From NCBI GenBank assembly GCA_035610365.1, contig CM069435.1, positions 86,895,389 through 86,959,388 on the forward strand: DNA of 64,000 nucleotides, written 5' to 3'. The notes under the pieces are model-generated. The model saw only the letters and a list, made by a program, of their open reading frames with translations. It was not told the origin of the DNA and did not search any database. Of this stretch, positions 44,087 through 56,700 are shown one piece after another. The position numbers and the translations under genes were made by a program. Position 1 is the first letter of the stretch. Each line of letters opens with the position of its first letter. This DNA comes from Aquatica leii (lineage: Eukaryota > Arthropoda > Insecta > Coleoptera > Lampyridae).

Positions 44087-44700
44087 GTTGTTTATTATTG
44101 TGTGCCCTATTTGTTGCTAAATTTGCACGAAAATTATTTCACGGCAACATTATAAAAAATGACTTTGAACGTAAAGCTTGCGTGCGAGCTATCACGGCGA
44201 ATACAAGCAACTTGAAAACAAAATCATTATTTTTTAAAAAATGTCCTCATTTTTATTTTGCAACATGTTGTTTATTATTGTGTACCCTATTTGTTGCTAA
44301 ATTTGCATAAAAATTAATTTACGCCAACATTGTAAAAAATGACTTTGATCGGAAGCCTTGCGTGCGAGCTATCACGGTGGATACAAGTAATTTTAAAACA
44401 AAATAATAATTTTTTTAATATATCGTCATTTTTATGTTGCAATATGTTGTTTATTATTGTGTACTCTATTTGTTGCTAAATTTGCACAAACATTAATTCA
44501 CGCCAACATTGTAAAAAATTACTTTGAACGTAAGCCTTGCGTGAGAGGTATCACGGCGGATAGAAGATAATTTAAAACAAAATAATTATCTTTTAAAAAA
44601 CTTCTTCATTTTTATTTTGCAATATGTTGTTTATTATGGTGTACCTTATTTGTTGCTAAATTTGCAGAAAATTCAATCTACGTCAACAATGTGACTTTGA
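44087..44700. repeat. 180 bp tandem repeat, about 3.4 copies
   Basis: GTTGTTTATTATTGTGTGCC starts at 44087 and recurs at 44267, 44446 and 44626, so the period is 179-180 bp. Each unit has CCCTATTTGTTGCTAAATTT, TGCGTGCGAGCTATCACGG and a T-rich end. Copies differ at several percent of sites, and the fourth is partial. The array starts directly at the LINE tail. It looks like a small satellite array. Confidence 0.88.
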
Positions 44701-44879
44701 TGTATATTAATGAATAAATTTGCAATTTTGTTTAAATACTTTTTAGTTTGTTAAAATATAAACAATTAGTAAATGTTTAAATTATTTAGTACTTGTATTA
44801 ACAGTTTTTTATATTTCCGAGAGTTTATCGTTTGGTTTCACTCCATTACAGTCGACATATTTTTGTAGCTAACTTCACA

Positions 44880-45803
44880 CGGGTATCGACTAACCCCTAT
44901 ATTTGTGCGCCTCAATATTGCTTACTCTTTTAGTAAATCAATTTTCTTTCTAAAAAAAATCGTCGCAAGCAGGATTTGAACCTAGATAATATTTCGAGTT
45001 CATTTTAAATTATAAATCAAATATCTAATAAACTGTTAATGTTAAAATTTTTTTTATTTGAATAAATTGTTAGGAAGAATTACCTATCTCTATAAGAAAC
45101 TGTAAAGATAATTCAAATAATTTACATAGGTACAAAATTATATAAGAAAAGCTGTTAAAAATGGCGAATACACCCACTTCCGGTTTCATTATCAGATCCA
45201 GATAGAACCGAGAAAATATAAACAGCCAGCTCCACACCAAATTTCAAGTTACTAGGACTTTTGGTTTGAGAGTTATCGTGGGTGCATCCAAAGATAATTT
45301 AAATAAGATGCAGCACTCTGTATATAAACAAACGAAAATAATATAGAAAATAGTTTTTTAACGTATCTTGGTTTCCCTTTAAGATATGGAATTTTGTTCT
45401 AAAAAAAAAGTTGTCGTAAGCAGGGTTTTAATTAACTTTAAATTCTAAATCAAATATCTAATAAACTGTTAATGGTAGAAAAATTTTTTATTGAAATAAA
45501 ATTATTAGGAAAAATTAACTTTATAAGAAACTGTAAAAATAATTCGAATAATTTATATGCGTACAAAATTATATAAAAAAAACTGTTAAAAATGGCGGAT
45601 ACGCCCACTTCCGGTTTCTGTATCAGACCCATCTTTCGATAGAACCGAGAGAATATGACAAGCCAGCTCCATACCAAATTTCAAGTTACTAGGACTTTTG
45701 GTTCGAGAGTTATCGTGAGTACATCGTTACACACAGACAGACACACACACACACACACACACACACGCACGCGCACGCACGCACGCACACACACACACAC
45801 AAA
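44880..45803. repeat. Duplicated ~430 bp repeat ending in a CA microsatellite
   Basis: Two adjacent copies: about 44960-45320 and 45370-45730. Shared blocks are CAAATATCTAATAAACTGTT, ACAAAATTATATAA, AATGGCG(A/G)ATAC(A/G)CCCACTT and CAAATTTCAAGTTACTAGGA ending GAGAGTTATCGTG. The second copy runs into (CA)n/(CG) repeats at 45729-45801. The oligo-T/T-arm piece described at 41170 precedes each copy. Confidence 0.7.
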
Positions 45804-46317
45804 ATTTTTGTCAAAAATATATTTTTCTGATTCAGGAGACTTTGAAACGTAAAATTATGCAATAAAAATTGAAAAAAAAATTGCGATCGCTATACTTTCC
45901 TTATGGTAAAGTAAAAATATGTGGCAAATATCGGGTGGAGGTTTATATTAAAACAATCCTAGGGCTTCTAATTATGGACCAATATTTTTGATATTGGTTA
46001 TTTAGATAGTTTGTTATTATAGTCACAACCTGACAATTGAGAAGTGGTAGTTTTGAAGTTTAAACTATTAAAAAAGCTTACTTAAAAATTTGCAAAACTG
46101 AAAAACCCGTTTAATCAAAATTTGGTTAAAATTTAAAAAAATGGGAATTACGTAGTAGTTTGATTATAGAAAATATGATATTTGCAAGTCTCCCCGTTTT
46201 AGTGGTGGCATTGAAATTTCTAATATATTGACTATTGGTTAGTTAAAGTTAAACATTTTTTGCGAAAAAGAACTGAAGAAGATTTTGTTTAGTAAATTTC
46301 ATTCGCAAAAGATGAGT

Positions 46318-49105
46318 AATGGGTGGAGCGGAAAAACATGAAAAAACAAAAAGATCGTAAAAAAATTGTTATAACATCCAAGACTTATTTGGAAGGCAAG
46401 AGGAACGAAAATTGGAAAAATCTAAACGTTTGTTACAAGCGAATGAAGCTAAGTTAATTAAGGAAAACACCAGTATTGCTGAATCAACCACTGCATCTAC
46501 ACAAATACAATCTACAGAAACAGCAATGGCTGCAATAGGATCAACATCATTGCCTTCACCCTGCACTATAACATGTATTCCAGATGAAGTAGTCAATCAA
46601 AAAATAGTCATTGTCGATTTAGACATGTTTATCAGACAGTTGAATGACAATATTAATTCCTTTTTTGAATATCATCCCATACAACCGACACAAATAAAAA
46701 AAATTGGGCATGCCAGAAAGCTATATTTGAGAAGTGATGGCATAATCTATAAGTGGCTAAGTTATTGTGTTTAAAGACGTGCTCTCTTTTGTACTATTTG
46801 TCTGGTTCATCAAAATTCCAATAATTCTACGCTTTCGACACCGTCGGGATATCCCATTGACGACATCAAACACATTTACCATAGAATCATGGAACATGAA
46901 TTAACTACTTCTCACAACGAGTGTGTTAGCGCTCATTTGCTATTCGACAAAAGCAAAAATGTAGATTTGCTTTTGTTAGGTAAGCAATAATAAATTAATA
47001 AATCAGTTTTTAGACGGTTGCTGATTATGGGAAAAAAATTGCAAGTACTGAAACAGTTTAAAACTGATTGTGAAAAATCGGAACTCTTTCAATTTATTCA
47101 CTGTCAGTTACATGTAAATGATATAAAAATGGAACTAACACGAAACAACGTAATGAAACAATTGTTTTAATTATGTGACTGTAACAATTTCAATCCGTGT
47201 TTACTGGGTAGTTTCGAAATATGAAAAAAAATTACGTTCATACATTAATGAAATGTGTAAAATGGGAAAACAATCAAAACATCCTCGTCTAACGATATTG
47301 TCTAAGACGACAGTTAATACTATAATCGACATAATTGGAAACACTATAAAAGAAGCAATTGCTACAGAAATTGAGAATGCAAAGATGTTCGCTATACAAG
47401 TTGATACCACTAAAGGTGTAACCGTCTTTGATCAACTGTCTTTAATTAATCGGTACATTACACCTTCCCAAAATTGGCCCCAGGAGCGACTATGTTCTAT
47501 AATGAGGTGTATGTCTACTACGGGAGCAGAAATTAAAGATGTGGTTTGTGGTGCACTAGGTGACTATGAGATTGACTTACAGAACCTAATCGGTAATTCC
47601 ACAGATGGCGCTGCAAATATGCAAGACACATATAACGGATTCACATCTCATTTGTCAAACCTCTAATTCCAGAACAAGTACACGTATGGTGTTATGCACA
47701 TGTATTTAATCTTGTAACGATAGATTCCATCACTAAAATAATAGAAGTATCCAATTTATTTTCTTTACTAAATTCCATAGCAGTGTTTCTGAAATAGTCA
47801 TATAAAATAATGGATACTTAAGAAGAACTAACTCACGAAATTAATGAATTCAGATGACTAAACGTCACTGGAAGTACAAGGTGGTGGAGTAAAAATGCTA
47901 CCTTGATAATAACGTTTGGTTCTTTCAATGATCTCAGAAAGTCATTCACAACGATTGTCATTGCTCTATCTTTTTTATTAATATTAATTATTAGATTAAA
48001 GACAACACGTGTAATGGCGACGCCACACTGAAAGCGACGTCCTATATAACGTTATTGTCATATAAAACAATATTAACTGCTCAAATATTTCTAAGAATAT
48101 TTCAATATGCAATGCCTCTTACAACCAACCAAAGGCTTGGATATACTAAAAGCTCATAAAATGATGGAGAAGACTTGTGAAACACTAGGCAATATCTCTC
48201 GCGACTACAAAGCTATAGAAGCTGCTGCTATAGATTTTGTTTTGCATATAAATAAATAAAAACAGAAATGCGATCTTGTTCTTGATACTTCTCTACCCGT
48301 ACTACGACCAAGAAAAATAAAATTGATACCAGGGGAAGCTACAACTGACGAGTGCTTAATAGATACAAATAAAAAATTTAAAATGGAAGTATACAATCAG
48401 GTCTTTGATATATTGACAAACAGCATGAAACGGATATTTTAAAAAAATTACTGATGAAATCGCTTGGTTCCGTCCTAACAACTTTGACCAACTCCCTGCT
48501 TTTCCCAATTTAGCATTTGAGTCCATGAGCAAATGAGTTATCAAATTTAATCGAGATGTCACAGCACCAAGAATTCGTGAGGAACTAATATATTTTGCTT
48601 CAAAATATAATAATATAATATAAAGCAAACAATTCAGGAGAGTTATCTAAATGGGGAGGAAGGCGAAATATATTCGGAATTAAATAGTGAAAATCTTGAC
48701 GAAGAGGAAGGACAGGATTGTTCTGTATCTAATAAGACATGCAGATATTGCTTAGTCTGTTGCTATCAAATTTTACAAAAATATAACCTATATTCCGAAG
48801 CATATAGCGTTATCTTCACTTGTTACAAGTATTACTTATTAACACTGCCAATACCACAAGTTTCATACAAGCGCAGTTTCTTAAAAGTGAAACATATCAA
48901 AAATAGGTTGAAATCAACGCTTGATGAAGACAAATTAGAGGTCATCATGCTGATGAATATGGAGTTCAAATATTGTAGCAATATCTTAGGTAATAATACA
49001 ATTATAACAAAACTTACAAATCATAGTGTAATCTACGAAAAGGTTTTAAATTATATTCTTCTTCTTGTAGTGATTTATTTTACCAAAGCTTCGAGCCGAC
49101 CTAAG
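46318..49105 (+). pseudogene. ZMYM1-like/hAT-type transposase relic
   Basis: A long decayed coding region. Pieces: SGAEK at 46325, LEKSKRLLQANEAKL (46412-46774), then 47175-47666 with LTILSKTTVNTIIDIIGNTI, MFAIQVDTTKGVTVFDQLSL and NLIGNSTDGAANMQDTYNGF, and VHVWCYAHVFNLV-type sequence near 47685. Further on are TRWWSKNA near 47880, CKTCRYCLVCCYQIL-type sequence near 48735, and SYKRSFLKVKHIKNRLKSTL (48868-48917) at the end. This is the domain order of the transposase-like ZMYM1/52 kDa-repressor-type proteins common in insects, whose C-terminus is the hAT dimerisation region. Many stops and frame shifts, so not functional. Terminal repeats were not found. Confidence 0.7.
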
Positions 49106-49950
49106 TAATTATGCCCGGGCCGATTATCTAGTTCTGTCCGCCGCTGAATAAAGTGTTTAACGTGTGTGCTAAAATAAATAAAGTGCAAGTGCTAGTGAAA
49201 TATAAATACGGCGTGTTAATAACATAAACAAATACCGGTTTAGATAAACAAAACTTATCCACAGACATTATTTTTTTAGTTTAGTTAGTAATATATAATC
49301 ATCAGGTGTGACAGACGAGTAAAACCTTGTGCTAAACATTGAAAAGGATAGAACATTAAAGTGTTGCGATTTAATTCCAGAAATATTACCGATAGGTTTT
49401 TTTTTGTTTCTAATATATTTTTTTTATCGCCGTTACTTCTTTTACAGTATAACTGCAAAATAAATCTTGGCGATGTCATTATCTTATCCTTTATCTGACA
49501 TCGTCCTTTATTTAATGAAGATTCAACCAACTACTTTTAGATCTACGTTGCAAAATAATGCTTTAATAATCTTTCTAGTTAATATATTTCACAGTTTTAT
49601 AAAGTAATACAACCTCTTGGTAGAACACTTCTATGATTCTAATTCAGTTAGTGTCTGTTTTAGGTATGAATAATTTAATAAAATTAAGGCGATTGAGCTT
49701 AATTCGTCTCAGCTACTGACGTCAGGAACATGTAAAAGCAACCTTGACCAATAACAAATTATGAAGACTATGAAGATATCCAAATAACATGTTATCCTTT
49801 AACCCATTCAAGTTGAAAACCAAAAAAAAAATGATATATTCAAAATACACAAGAACCAGTTAAGAAAGACCTTGATCATTACATTACCCTTTACCCAAAA
49901 TCTCAAAACGATTATTTTATATCCAAATATATACCTTTACTCGACACACA
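49106..49950. other. Upstream region of GT92 gene 2, no gene recognised
   Basis: AT-rich. Contains TGACGTCA at about 49718-49725 (palindromic CRE-type site), roughly 400 bp before the GT92 gene 2 start. No open frame of interest. Confidence 0.4.
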
Positions 49951-49982
49951 CCTTAATCTATTTACATTTAAATCTGATAAGC
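49951..49982 (+). promoter_or_regulatory. Conserved block upstream of GT92 gene 2
   Basis: CCTTAATCTATTTACATTTA followed by AATCTGATAAGC, 172 bp before the ATG. It matches blocks before the other GT92 copies and includes GATAAG on the plus strand, a GATA-type site. Confidence 0.4.
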
Positions 49983-50122
49983 ACTTTAAATACATGTAAA
50001 ATATAATAATAACCGTCTATTTACTTTAGGTAATTGTCGAAATTTAGTTTTGTGTCGTGAGTATCATGTTTCATATCTAAAACAGTTTTTATATTTTTCT
50101 CCATCTAGCGTGCGTTAGCGGT

Positions 50123-51640
50123 ATGAAAATCAACTACAAGAAATTCATTTGTATCGTTGTTGTATTCTCAGTATGGAGTTTGATATACTTCACAACGTAT
50201 CCAAAGTATTTGAAAACTATTCCAAAGTACGTCTTAGTATTGTCAGTTGATAAAGAAAACAGCTTATCCATAACAGACCAATTTGAGAACGCTCATAAAT
50301 ATTTGCCCAGTTTACCTGTGGAGTATTGGTTAAATACTACTTTTAATGAATTAGAATTAAATGAGACTTGTGCCAAATTTCCCTCGCTGTTTCATATCCA
50401 ATTTCAAAATTTCTACTGGCAGAATTTGTATTCCATATACGGACACTATCAAATTTTTGGCGCTTACTTAGATACCCGACCCGCAAATCCACATGGGCCG
50501 ACCGTGAGAATTTTGGCAATGATCGATCAAATAGAACCAATCAGACTGATGTACTGCCAACTTTGGTTCAACGAAAGAAAAGAACCTGCCATCGTTCAAG
50601 CATCAAGGTACGACTTGTCATGGCATCAAGTATTTGGTAACTACAAGACCGGCATTTATCAACCATACCTAATTCCATGCAAAATTCCTTCGGAGTACCA
50701 TAACCTAACAGTGGCTGCTGTTACGTTAGTAGAAAACAAATGCGATAATGCTACTAACGCATTGACAGTGTTTTATAATAAACCAAAAGAAACGAAGCAC
50801 GATTTTGCAATCTGCGTTAAAGGTATGGATTTTTTGCTTGAAGACATATCGTCAATTTTAACAGAATGGATTGAAATGATGACGTTGTTAGGTGCGCATA
50901 AAATTTTTATGTATAATTTTAACGTACATCCGAACGTGAGTAAGGTCTTGAACTATTATGAAGATCATGGGCGAGTAGAGGTGATTCCACTAACTTTACC
51001 CGCTGGACAACCCAACACGTTGTATTGGCAACACATTTATTTCGAAAATGAAGTCATGAACAAGTTTCAAGGTGAGATTATTCCTTACAACGATTGTTTT
51101 TATAAGCACATGTACGAGTATAAGTATTTGGTATTAGTGGATATTGACGAAGTCATCCTACCCTTAAATGGAAGTACTTGGCAGGACTTACTTAGTTACT
51201 TACACCAAACAGCAGGTACCAAATACGATTCTTACAATACAAGAAACGTGTATGTCTTCACCGATTTACTGTTCACTCATAAATGGTTCGACGACGTGCC
51301 CGAGTACATGCATATTCTGAACCATGTCAGGCGAGATCCGGATATCCAGCCACCTCGCTACAGTATTAAATCTTTCTACAACACAGAAACGGTCCTTTCT
51401 CTTCACAATCATTTACCGGTTAATTGTCTTCGCGGCGATTGTCAGAACTACATGATCGATACCAAAGACGCTCTCATGTTCCACTACCAAAGAAAACCCA
51501 TGAACACATACTTGAACTTCTTAAGTACGAGCATTTTGGACACCACAATATGGAAATATAAAAATGCTCTGATAGAAAAAGTGACAAAGGTGTTAAAAAA
51601 ACTAGGTTTTTTAGTTTATTTAAAACAAGTCTGGAAATGA
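50123..51640 (+). CDS. Glycosyltransferase family 92 protein, gene 2
   Basis: Single exon, 505 residues, clean frame from ATG at 50123. N-terminal membrane anchor at ~7-27 (KFICIVVVFSVWSLIYFTTY). The lumenal stem has ELNETCAKFPSLFHIQFQNF and HGPTVRILAMIDQ. The GT92 domain runs from ~residue 230: DFAICVKGMDFLLEDISSIL, TEWIEMMTLLGAHKIFMYN, DxD segment LVLVDIDEVILPLNGSTW near 335-345, FFKH..EY-type block replaced here by CFYKHMYEYKY, then SFYNTETVLSLHNHLP. Asparagine in NxS/T is frequent, fitting a Golgi lumenal protein. C-terminus FLVYLKQVWK is 4 residues longer than gene 1. A type II Golgi transferase is expected; sugar and acceptor are unknown. Confidence 0.93.
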   Translation: MKINYKKFICIVVVFSVWSLIYFTTYPKYLKTIPKYVLVLSVDKENSLSITDQFENAHKYLPSLPVEYWLNTTFNELELNETCAKFPSLFHIQFQNFYWQNLYSIYGHYQIFGAYLDTRPANPHGPTVRILAMIDQIEPIRLMYCQLWFNERKEPAIVQASRYDLSWHQVFGNYKTGIYQPYLIPCKIPSEYHNLTVAAVTLVENKCDNATNALTVFYNKPKETKHDFAICVKGMDFLLEDISSILTEWIEMMTLLGAHKIFMYNFNVHPNVSKVLNYYEDHGRVEVIPLTLPAGQPNTLYWQHIYFENEVMNKFQGEIIPYNDCFYKHMYEYKYLVLVDIDEVILPLNGSTWQDLLSYLHQTAGTKYDSYNTRNVYVFTDLLFTHKWFDDVPEYMHILNHVRRDPDIQPPRYSIKSFYNTETVLSLHNHLPVNCLRGDCQNYMIDTKDALMFHYQRKPMNTYLNFLSTSILDTTIWKYKNALIEKVTKVLKKLGFLVYLKQVWK

Positions 51641-52616
51641 GTGAACAATAAAACATTTAGTTATTATTTAAACAAATTATTAAACTTATAACCAACCTGT
51701 TTATAATTTTCGTACTCAAATCAATCAGAAAAAAAAAATGCTGCAAAACAATTTATTGAAGCATAAAAAGAATACCTTTTGGGCACTATTTGAACCAAAA
51801 ACTCTTTTATAGTACCCCATAACATGCGTGTACAGCAACACGTGCGCAACAGGAACGCTGCACTGGCGTGTAAGCTCCAGCCCGAACCGTTCATCTCAGT
51901 GGAACACCCAAGAGGAGGAGCAAAGGGTCATGCCCCCTCCCCCCCTAAAACTAAATCAAAAGTCTAATATTTAATGATTGTAGTGAGAAAAAATTACAAA
52001 GAGCAATTATAGACATTATCACCATCTTGATTATTTCATAAAATATGTATGTAGTACCTAATCCATAAAGTAGTAAGTAGTGTAAAATTATTTCTCGGTC
52101 GCTCTAGGGTACAGTTGGTATTTTACCTTAATTTTTTCTAGGTGCGCCACTGGTTCATCTAAAATTAAACGGAGAATGGTTTTTGAAAACTTTATTAAAG
52201 GTCTGGGAGCTTGACGTCTGGAAAAGTAGAAAACGTTGATTTTGTAGTTAAAATGGCGACCTATGAAAAAAGGTCCTTTTTCCCACTCTTTTTACGTTTG
52301 AAAAAAAATACTTAGAATAAACTTTTTATAAATTGTTAATCGTTAAGTTCCAAAAAAAGAAGTGCTCTATAACGGAATCCAAACGACATTACTGTACTTT
52401 AATTAGATTGCCAGCAATCGTTCACGCTAGTTTGAAAAACAGGGTTTCAAAAAAAACTGTTTTAAAGTTTTTGTTATTGTTATTTGTTTAATAAGTGTCT
52501 TTTTTAACTTACAGCTAATCAGCTATTCTAATAATGCAGACCATAGAAAAGAACAGAGTTTGAAAGTTTTAAAAAGAAGACAGAAAACGGTAGAATAGAA
52601 ATTTTTGAAATGAAGG
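51641..52616. other. No gene recognised
   Basis: The 3' flank of GT92 gene 2 followed by AT-rich sequence with one C-rich patch near 51930-51955 (CCCCCTCCCCCCC). No coding frame or RNA gene was recognised. Confidence 0.45.
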
Positions 52617-53353
52617 ATGACAAGACAGTTGGAAACTAACCGTGACGAACTACTGAAAAAAGCTGCAGTATTTTATCAAGAGCTGTATAAACGCCGTAGC
52701 AACAACGAACAAAGAAGCTTCTCTCAAGAAAAAGGGATAATGAACCAAGGATCTGAAGACATGCCAAAATTCTCTTTAGACGAAATATTCATTATCAGAA
52801 ATAAAAAACACAAAAGCTACGGGGAAAGATGACATAGCGATCGAGTCTGTAAAAGTAGGAGGTGAACAACTACTTCGCGAAATAGAGAGGGTTTTCAATA
52901 TATACCTACAAGAATGTGTAATCGTATCAACATGGAACAACGCCGTTGTAATTTTACTTCACAAAAAGGGCGATAAAACCATTCTTAACAGAGGCATAAA
53001 TATAGATAGAAAAAAGTTGAGTAATTTAAAATTTGGCGATGATATTGTATTAATAACGGGCAACATTGGGGAAGCACAACAAATGATACAAGAACTAAAA
53101 ACTGCCACGGAGAAGGTTCGTTTAAAGTTAAAACTTCAACAAGACAAAAATAACGATAAATCTTGTCCTACGTGATAATATAAAAATGGATGACAAAGAA
53201 ATAGAGAAAGTTTGTTCATACAAATACATATTTGGGATATGAAATAAAACTGGGAAAAGACAACCAAACCTGCGAATTACAACGACGAATTAGCCTCAAA
53301 TGAGCGGCATTCGGAAGACTAAATTATGTATCTAGAAGTGACATACCTAATTG
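52617..53353 (+). pseudogene. LINE reverse transcriptase relic, 5' side (split by Copia)
   Basis: RQLETNRDELLKKAAVFYQE LYK-type start at 52620, then DDIAIESVKVGGEQLL and CVIVSTWNNAVVILLHKKGD near 52920 (the fingers of an insect LINE RT). Sequence jumps to GINIDRKKLSNLKFGDDIVL near 53000, so part of the palm is deleted and the catalytic box reads FGDD. It then continues to QTCELQRRIS near 53270. Stops and frame shifts throughout. The relic continues after the Copia element at 57830. Confidence 0.7.
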
Positions 53354-53358
53354 CTTAA

Positions 53359-53554
53359 TGTTGAGATTTTTTAAGTTAAGGGCAGTATTAATGTTTTAAA
53401 ATACAAGACAACAAGAACACGTACTTTATTGTCTAAAATCTTGCGCACTACTGTGTAACAACTTAACTGTGTATATCGCCATCTAGTTATGTGATTTATA
53501 AACTTATAAAGAAACCTTTTATTTATTTCTTTAATTTAGCATTTATCCTCAACA
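53359..53554 (-). repeat. Copia 3' LTR
   Basis: 196 bp, TGTTGAGATT to ATCCTCAACA on the plus strand (a 5-6 bp inverted TGTTGAG...CTCAACA at the ends). It is the downstream LTR for the minus-strand element. Next to it, on the minus strand, is the polypurine tract AAGAGGGGG (53555-53563). Confidence 0.95.
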
Positions 53555-53563
53555 CCCCCTCTT
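53555..53563 (-). promoter_or_regulatory. Copia polypurine tract
   Basis: Minus strand AAGAGGGGG directly before the 3' LTR; the normal priming site for plus-strand DNA synthesis. Confidence 0.8.
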
Positions 53564-53718
53564 AAATAAAAGTTTCCTTTTAACAAAATAAAAATATTAA
53601 GTTCTTAAATCTAAAAACAAAAATATTAAGTTCTTAAATGTAACTATTCTTAAATATTTAAAAAAAACAATTAGCAATTCTTAATCTAATATTCTTGTCA
53701 TGAAGCAGTCCCTGAAGG

Positions 53719-56700
53719 TCATGAATTTATTACTTTCAAGGGGTTTTGTGAATATATCTGCAACTTGCTCTTTAGTATTACAATATTCAATTTGTATTTC
53801 ACCTTCAGCAACTTTTTCATGTAAAAATGATACCTAACATCAATATGTTTACTTCTCCGATTTACAATTCCGTTCTTAGCCAAATCGATTGCACTTTTAT
53901 TATCAACTTTTAATATCGCTTTCACTTTTCCATTCCGCACTTCCTGTATAAGGTTCTTCAGATAAATTAATTCTTTACAACAATCTGCTGCTGAGATGTA
54001 CTCTGCTTCGCTTGTTGATAATGCCACTATTGGTTGTTTTCGTGAAGCCCAACTAATTGGTCCACCATTTAGCATGATTATGTATCCTGTTGTACTCCTA
54101 CGTGTTTCGATATCTCCTGCATAATCTGCATCACAGTACGCAACCAATTCGTTTATATTGTTACCATTTCTGTAGCACAGTCCTAAGCTTTGGTTTCCTT
54201 TTAAATATTTCAATATATGTTTTAAGTTATTTACGTCACTTTGTGTAGGATTTTCCATAAATCGACTTGTGAAGTTTACTGCAAAGCTTAAATCGGGACG
54301 TGTTTTGTTTGTTAAGTACAATAAGCTTCCGATTAACTCACGATATGGAAATGATTTATTAATCACCTGATCACTGCGTTTTGTATCGCTGTTTGTTAAA
54401 GGAATTTTTGTTGGGTGGCAGTCATTCATTTTAAACTTATTCAACACTTGAGTTACTGTTTCACTTTGATGTAGTGTCATTGAATCCTTAGTTTTTGTTA
54501 TTGTTATTCCAAGAAAGGAATTCGGATTTTCCCAAAATTTTATTTTATAAGTGTCTTTTAATTTTAATAAAAAACTTTTAATTTTACCTTCATCGTTTCC
54601 AATTATTAGTCCGTCGTCTACGTATATGGCTAACAAAATTGAATTATCAATGTTTGTAAAAATGCACTGATCCGATTTCGAGGTTATAAAGTCATTGTTC
54701 TTTAAGAAGTTACTAAAATGCACGTTCCACTTTATCGGGGCTTGTTTTAAACCATATAACGTTTTATTTAGCTTGCAGATTTTATTTTCATCACATGCAT
54801 AGCCTTCAGGAATTTTCATAAAGATGTTTTCATTCAATTCACCATACAAAAAAGCTGTTTTTATGTCGAACTTGTAAATTTTAGCATTTTCTTTTGCTGC
54901 AATCGCTAATATTAACCTTATCGCACTTATGCTTGCAACTGGACTAAATGTTTCTTGATAGTCTAATTCTTTTGTTCGCACTCCACGCACAACTAACCTT
55001 GCTTTATATGTGTTATCGTCCTTTATTTTAAATACCCATCTGTTACTTAAGATTTCTTGTTTTTCACAGTTATCTTTATTGACTAATGTCCAAGTATTAT
55101 TTTCCTTTAACGAGTCCTTTTCTTCTTTTATTGCTTTCAGCCAATTTTCCCGATCTTCTCCTTTTGTTGCTTCTTCAAAGCTAAGTAAGACGAAGTTTTC
55201 ATATTTTATGGGAATTTTCTTAACACGTTTTCCTCTCCCTAATTCTTCTAACCTTTCGTTGTTTTCAGTCTCTAGTTCTTGACTTGACCCTTCATCTTCA
55301 GATGCTTTTTCGTCAACTGTTTCCTTTTCACCACCATTAGAATCGATCTCAAGATTGTTAATTCTTGCATTAGTCTTCTCCTGTGGAGTCATTATTTTAA
55401 TATTGGTGACACTTTCATTAAACACTACGTCTCTAGCAATGACGATTTCTTGTTTTTCGTGTTCGTATAACCTATAACCATTTGTTGCATAACCTACGAA
55501 GATTAATTTTCTGCTTCGTTCTTCAAATTTTTTTAAATGTCCTAGTTTCTTCACAAATGCTTCCGATCCAAATTGTTTTATTCGTTTTAAGTCTGGCTTT
55601 CTGTTGTTCCACATCTCGTACGGAGTTTTCTCTAATGTTTCGGTTGGTGATCGATTCAGTAAATAAGCAGCTACCCTCATGGCTTCTCCCCACATATTCT
55701 TATCTAAACCTGACTCGAAAATTAATGCCCTTGCTTTTTCTAACAGTGTTCTGTTCAATCTTTCTGCTTTACCGTTTAATTGTGGAGAATATGGCACTGT
55801 CAGATCCAATATTATTCCTTTACGTCGACACCACTCTTTTAAATTTAAATTTGTGTACTCTTTTCCATTGTCTGATCTTATTTTACTTGTTTTAATGTTC
55901 CACTTAGCTTCGGCTTCGTTTATAAAATCTTTAATGGTTTCATTGGCTTCATGCTTCCAACGTAATAGATACACTGCTGTAAAATGTGTGTAGTCATCCA
56001 AAAAAGTAATTACGTATCGTTTACCATCCCACGATTCCACATCAATCGGTCCACAGAGATCCGTATGAATTATTTCTAATGGTCTTGTTGCTCTTTGTCT
56101 TATTTGCACGAAGGGGATTCTTGTTTGTTTCGCTTTAATGCAGACTTCGCATAATGCATTTTTTAGTTCTTTGATTTCACTGTCACTTAAGTTAAACCCT
56201 ACACTTAATGATTTCAATTTCAACATGTTTTCTGCACTTAGATGTCCCAGTTTTACATGCCAGTTTTTAGCATTATCACTTTTTGTTAACAATGCAGTCT
56301 CTTTCTTTTTATTTAGGTTTACCGTGTATAAACCATTTCCGTTCAATGAACCTTCTAAAATTTTATTTTTATTTTTAAACACGCTAACCGTGTCCTGTTT
56401 GAATATTACCTCACCGCCACTTTTAGTCATTTTACTTACAGATAGCAAATTTTTGGTTAAGTTGGGCACAAAGTCCACGTCGTTTAGTATGCATTCATCG
56501 GCGTCAATTGTTCCGGACCCTTCTGAATGTATTTTATCTCCTTTTCTTGCGGTTCCAATTTCAGTAACTTTTACTTCAAAATTCTGTATTAAGCTGTTTT
56601 TATTCGTCATGTGTGACGTCGCTCCAGAGTCAATAACCCATTCGATGATTTCGTCTTCGTCTCGGTTTTCAGTATGTGTTAAGAATGACACCTTTTCTGT

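Noticed and set aside
44087-44700. CRISPR-like or operon-like regular repeat
   Set aside because: Head-to-tail 180 bp units without spacers; a tandem satellite.
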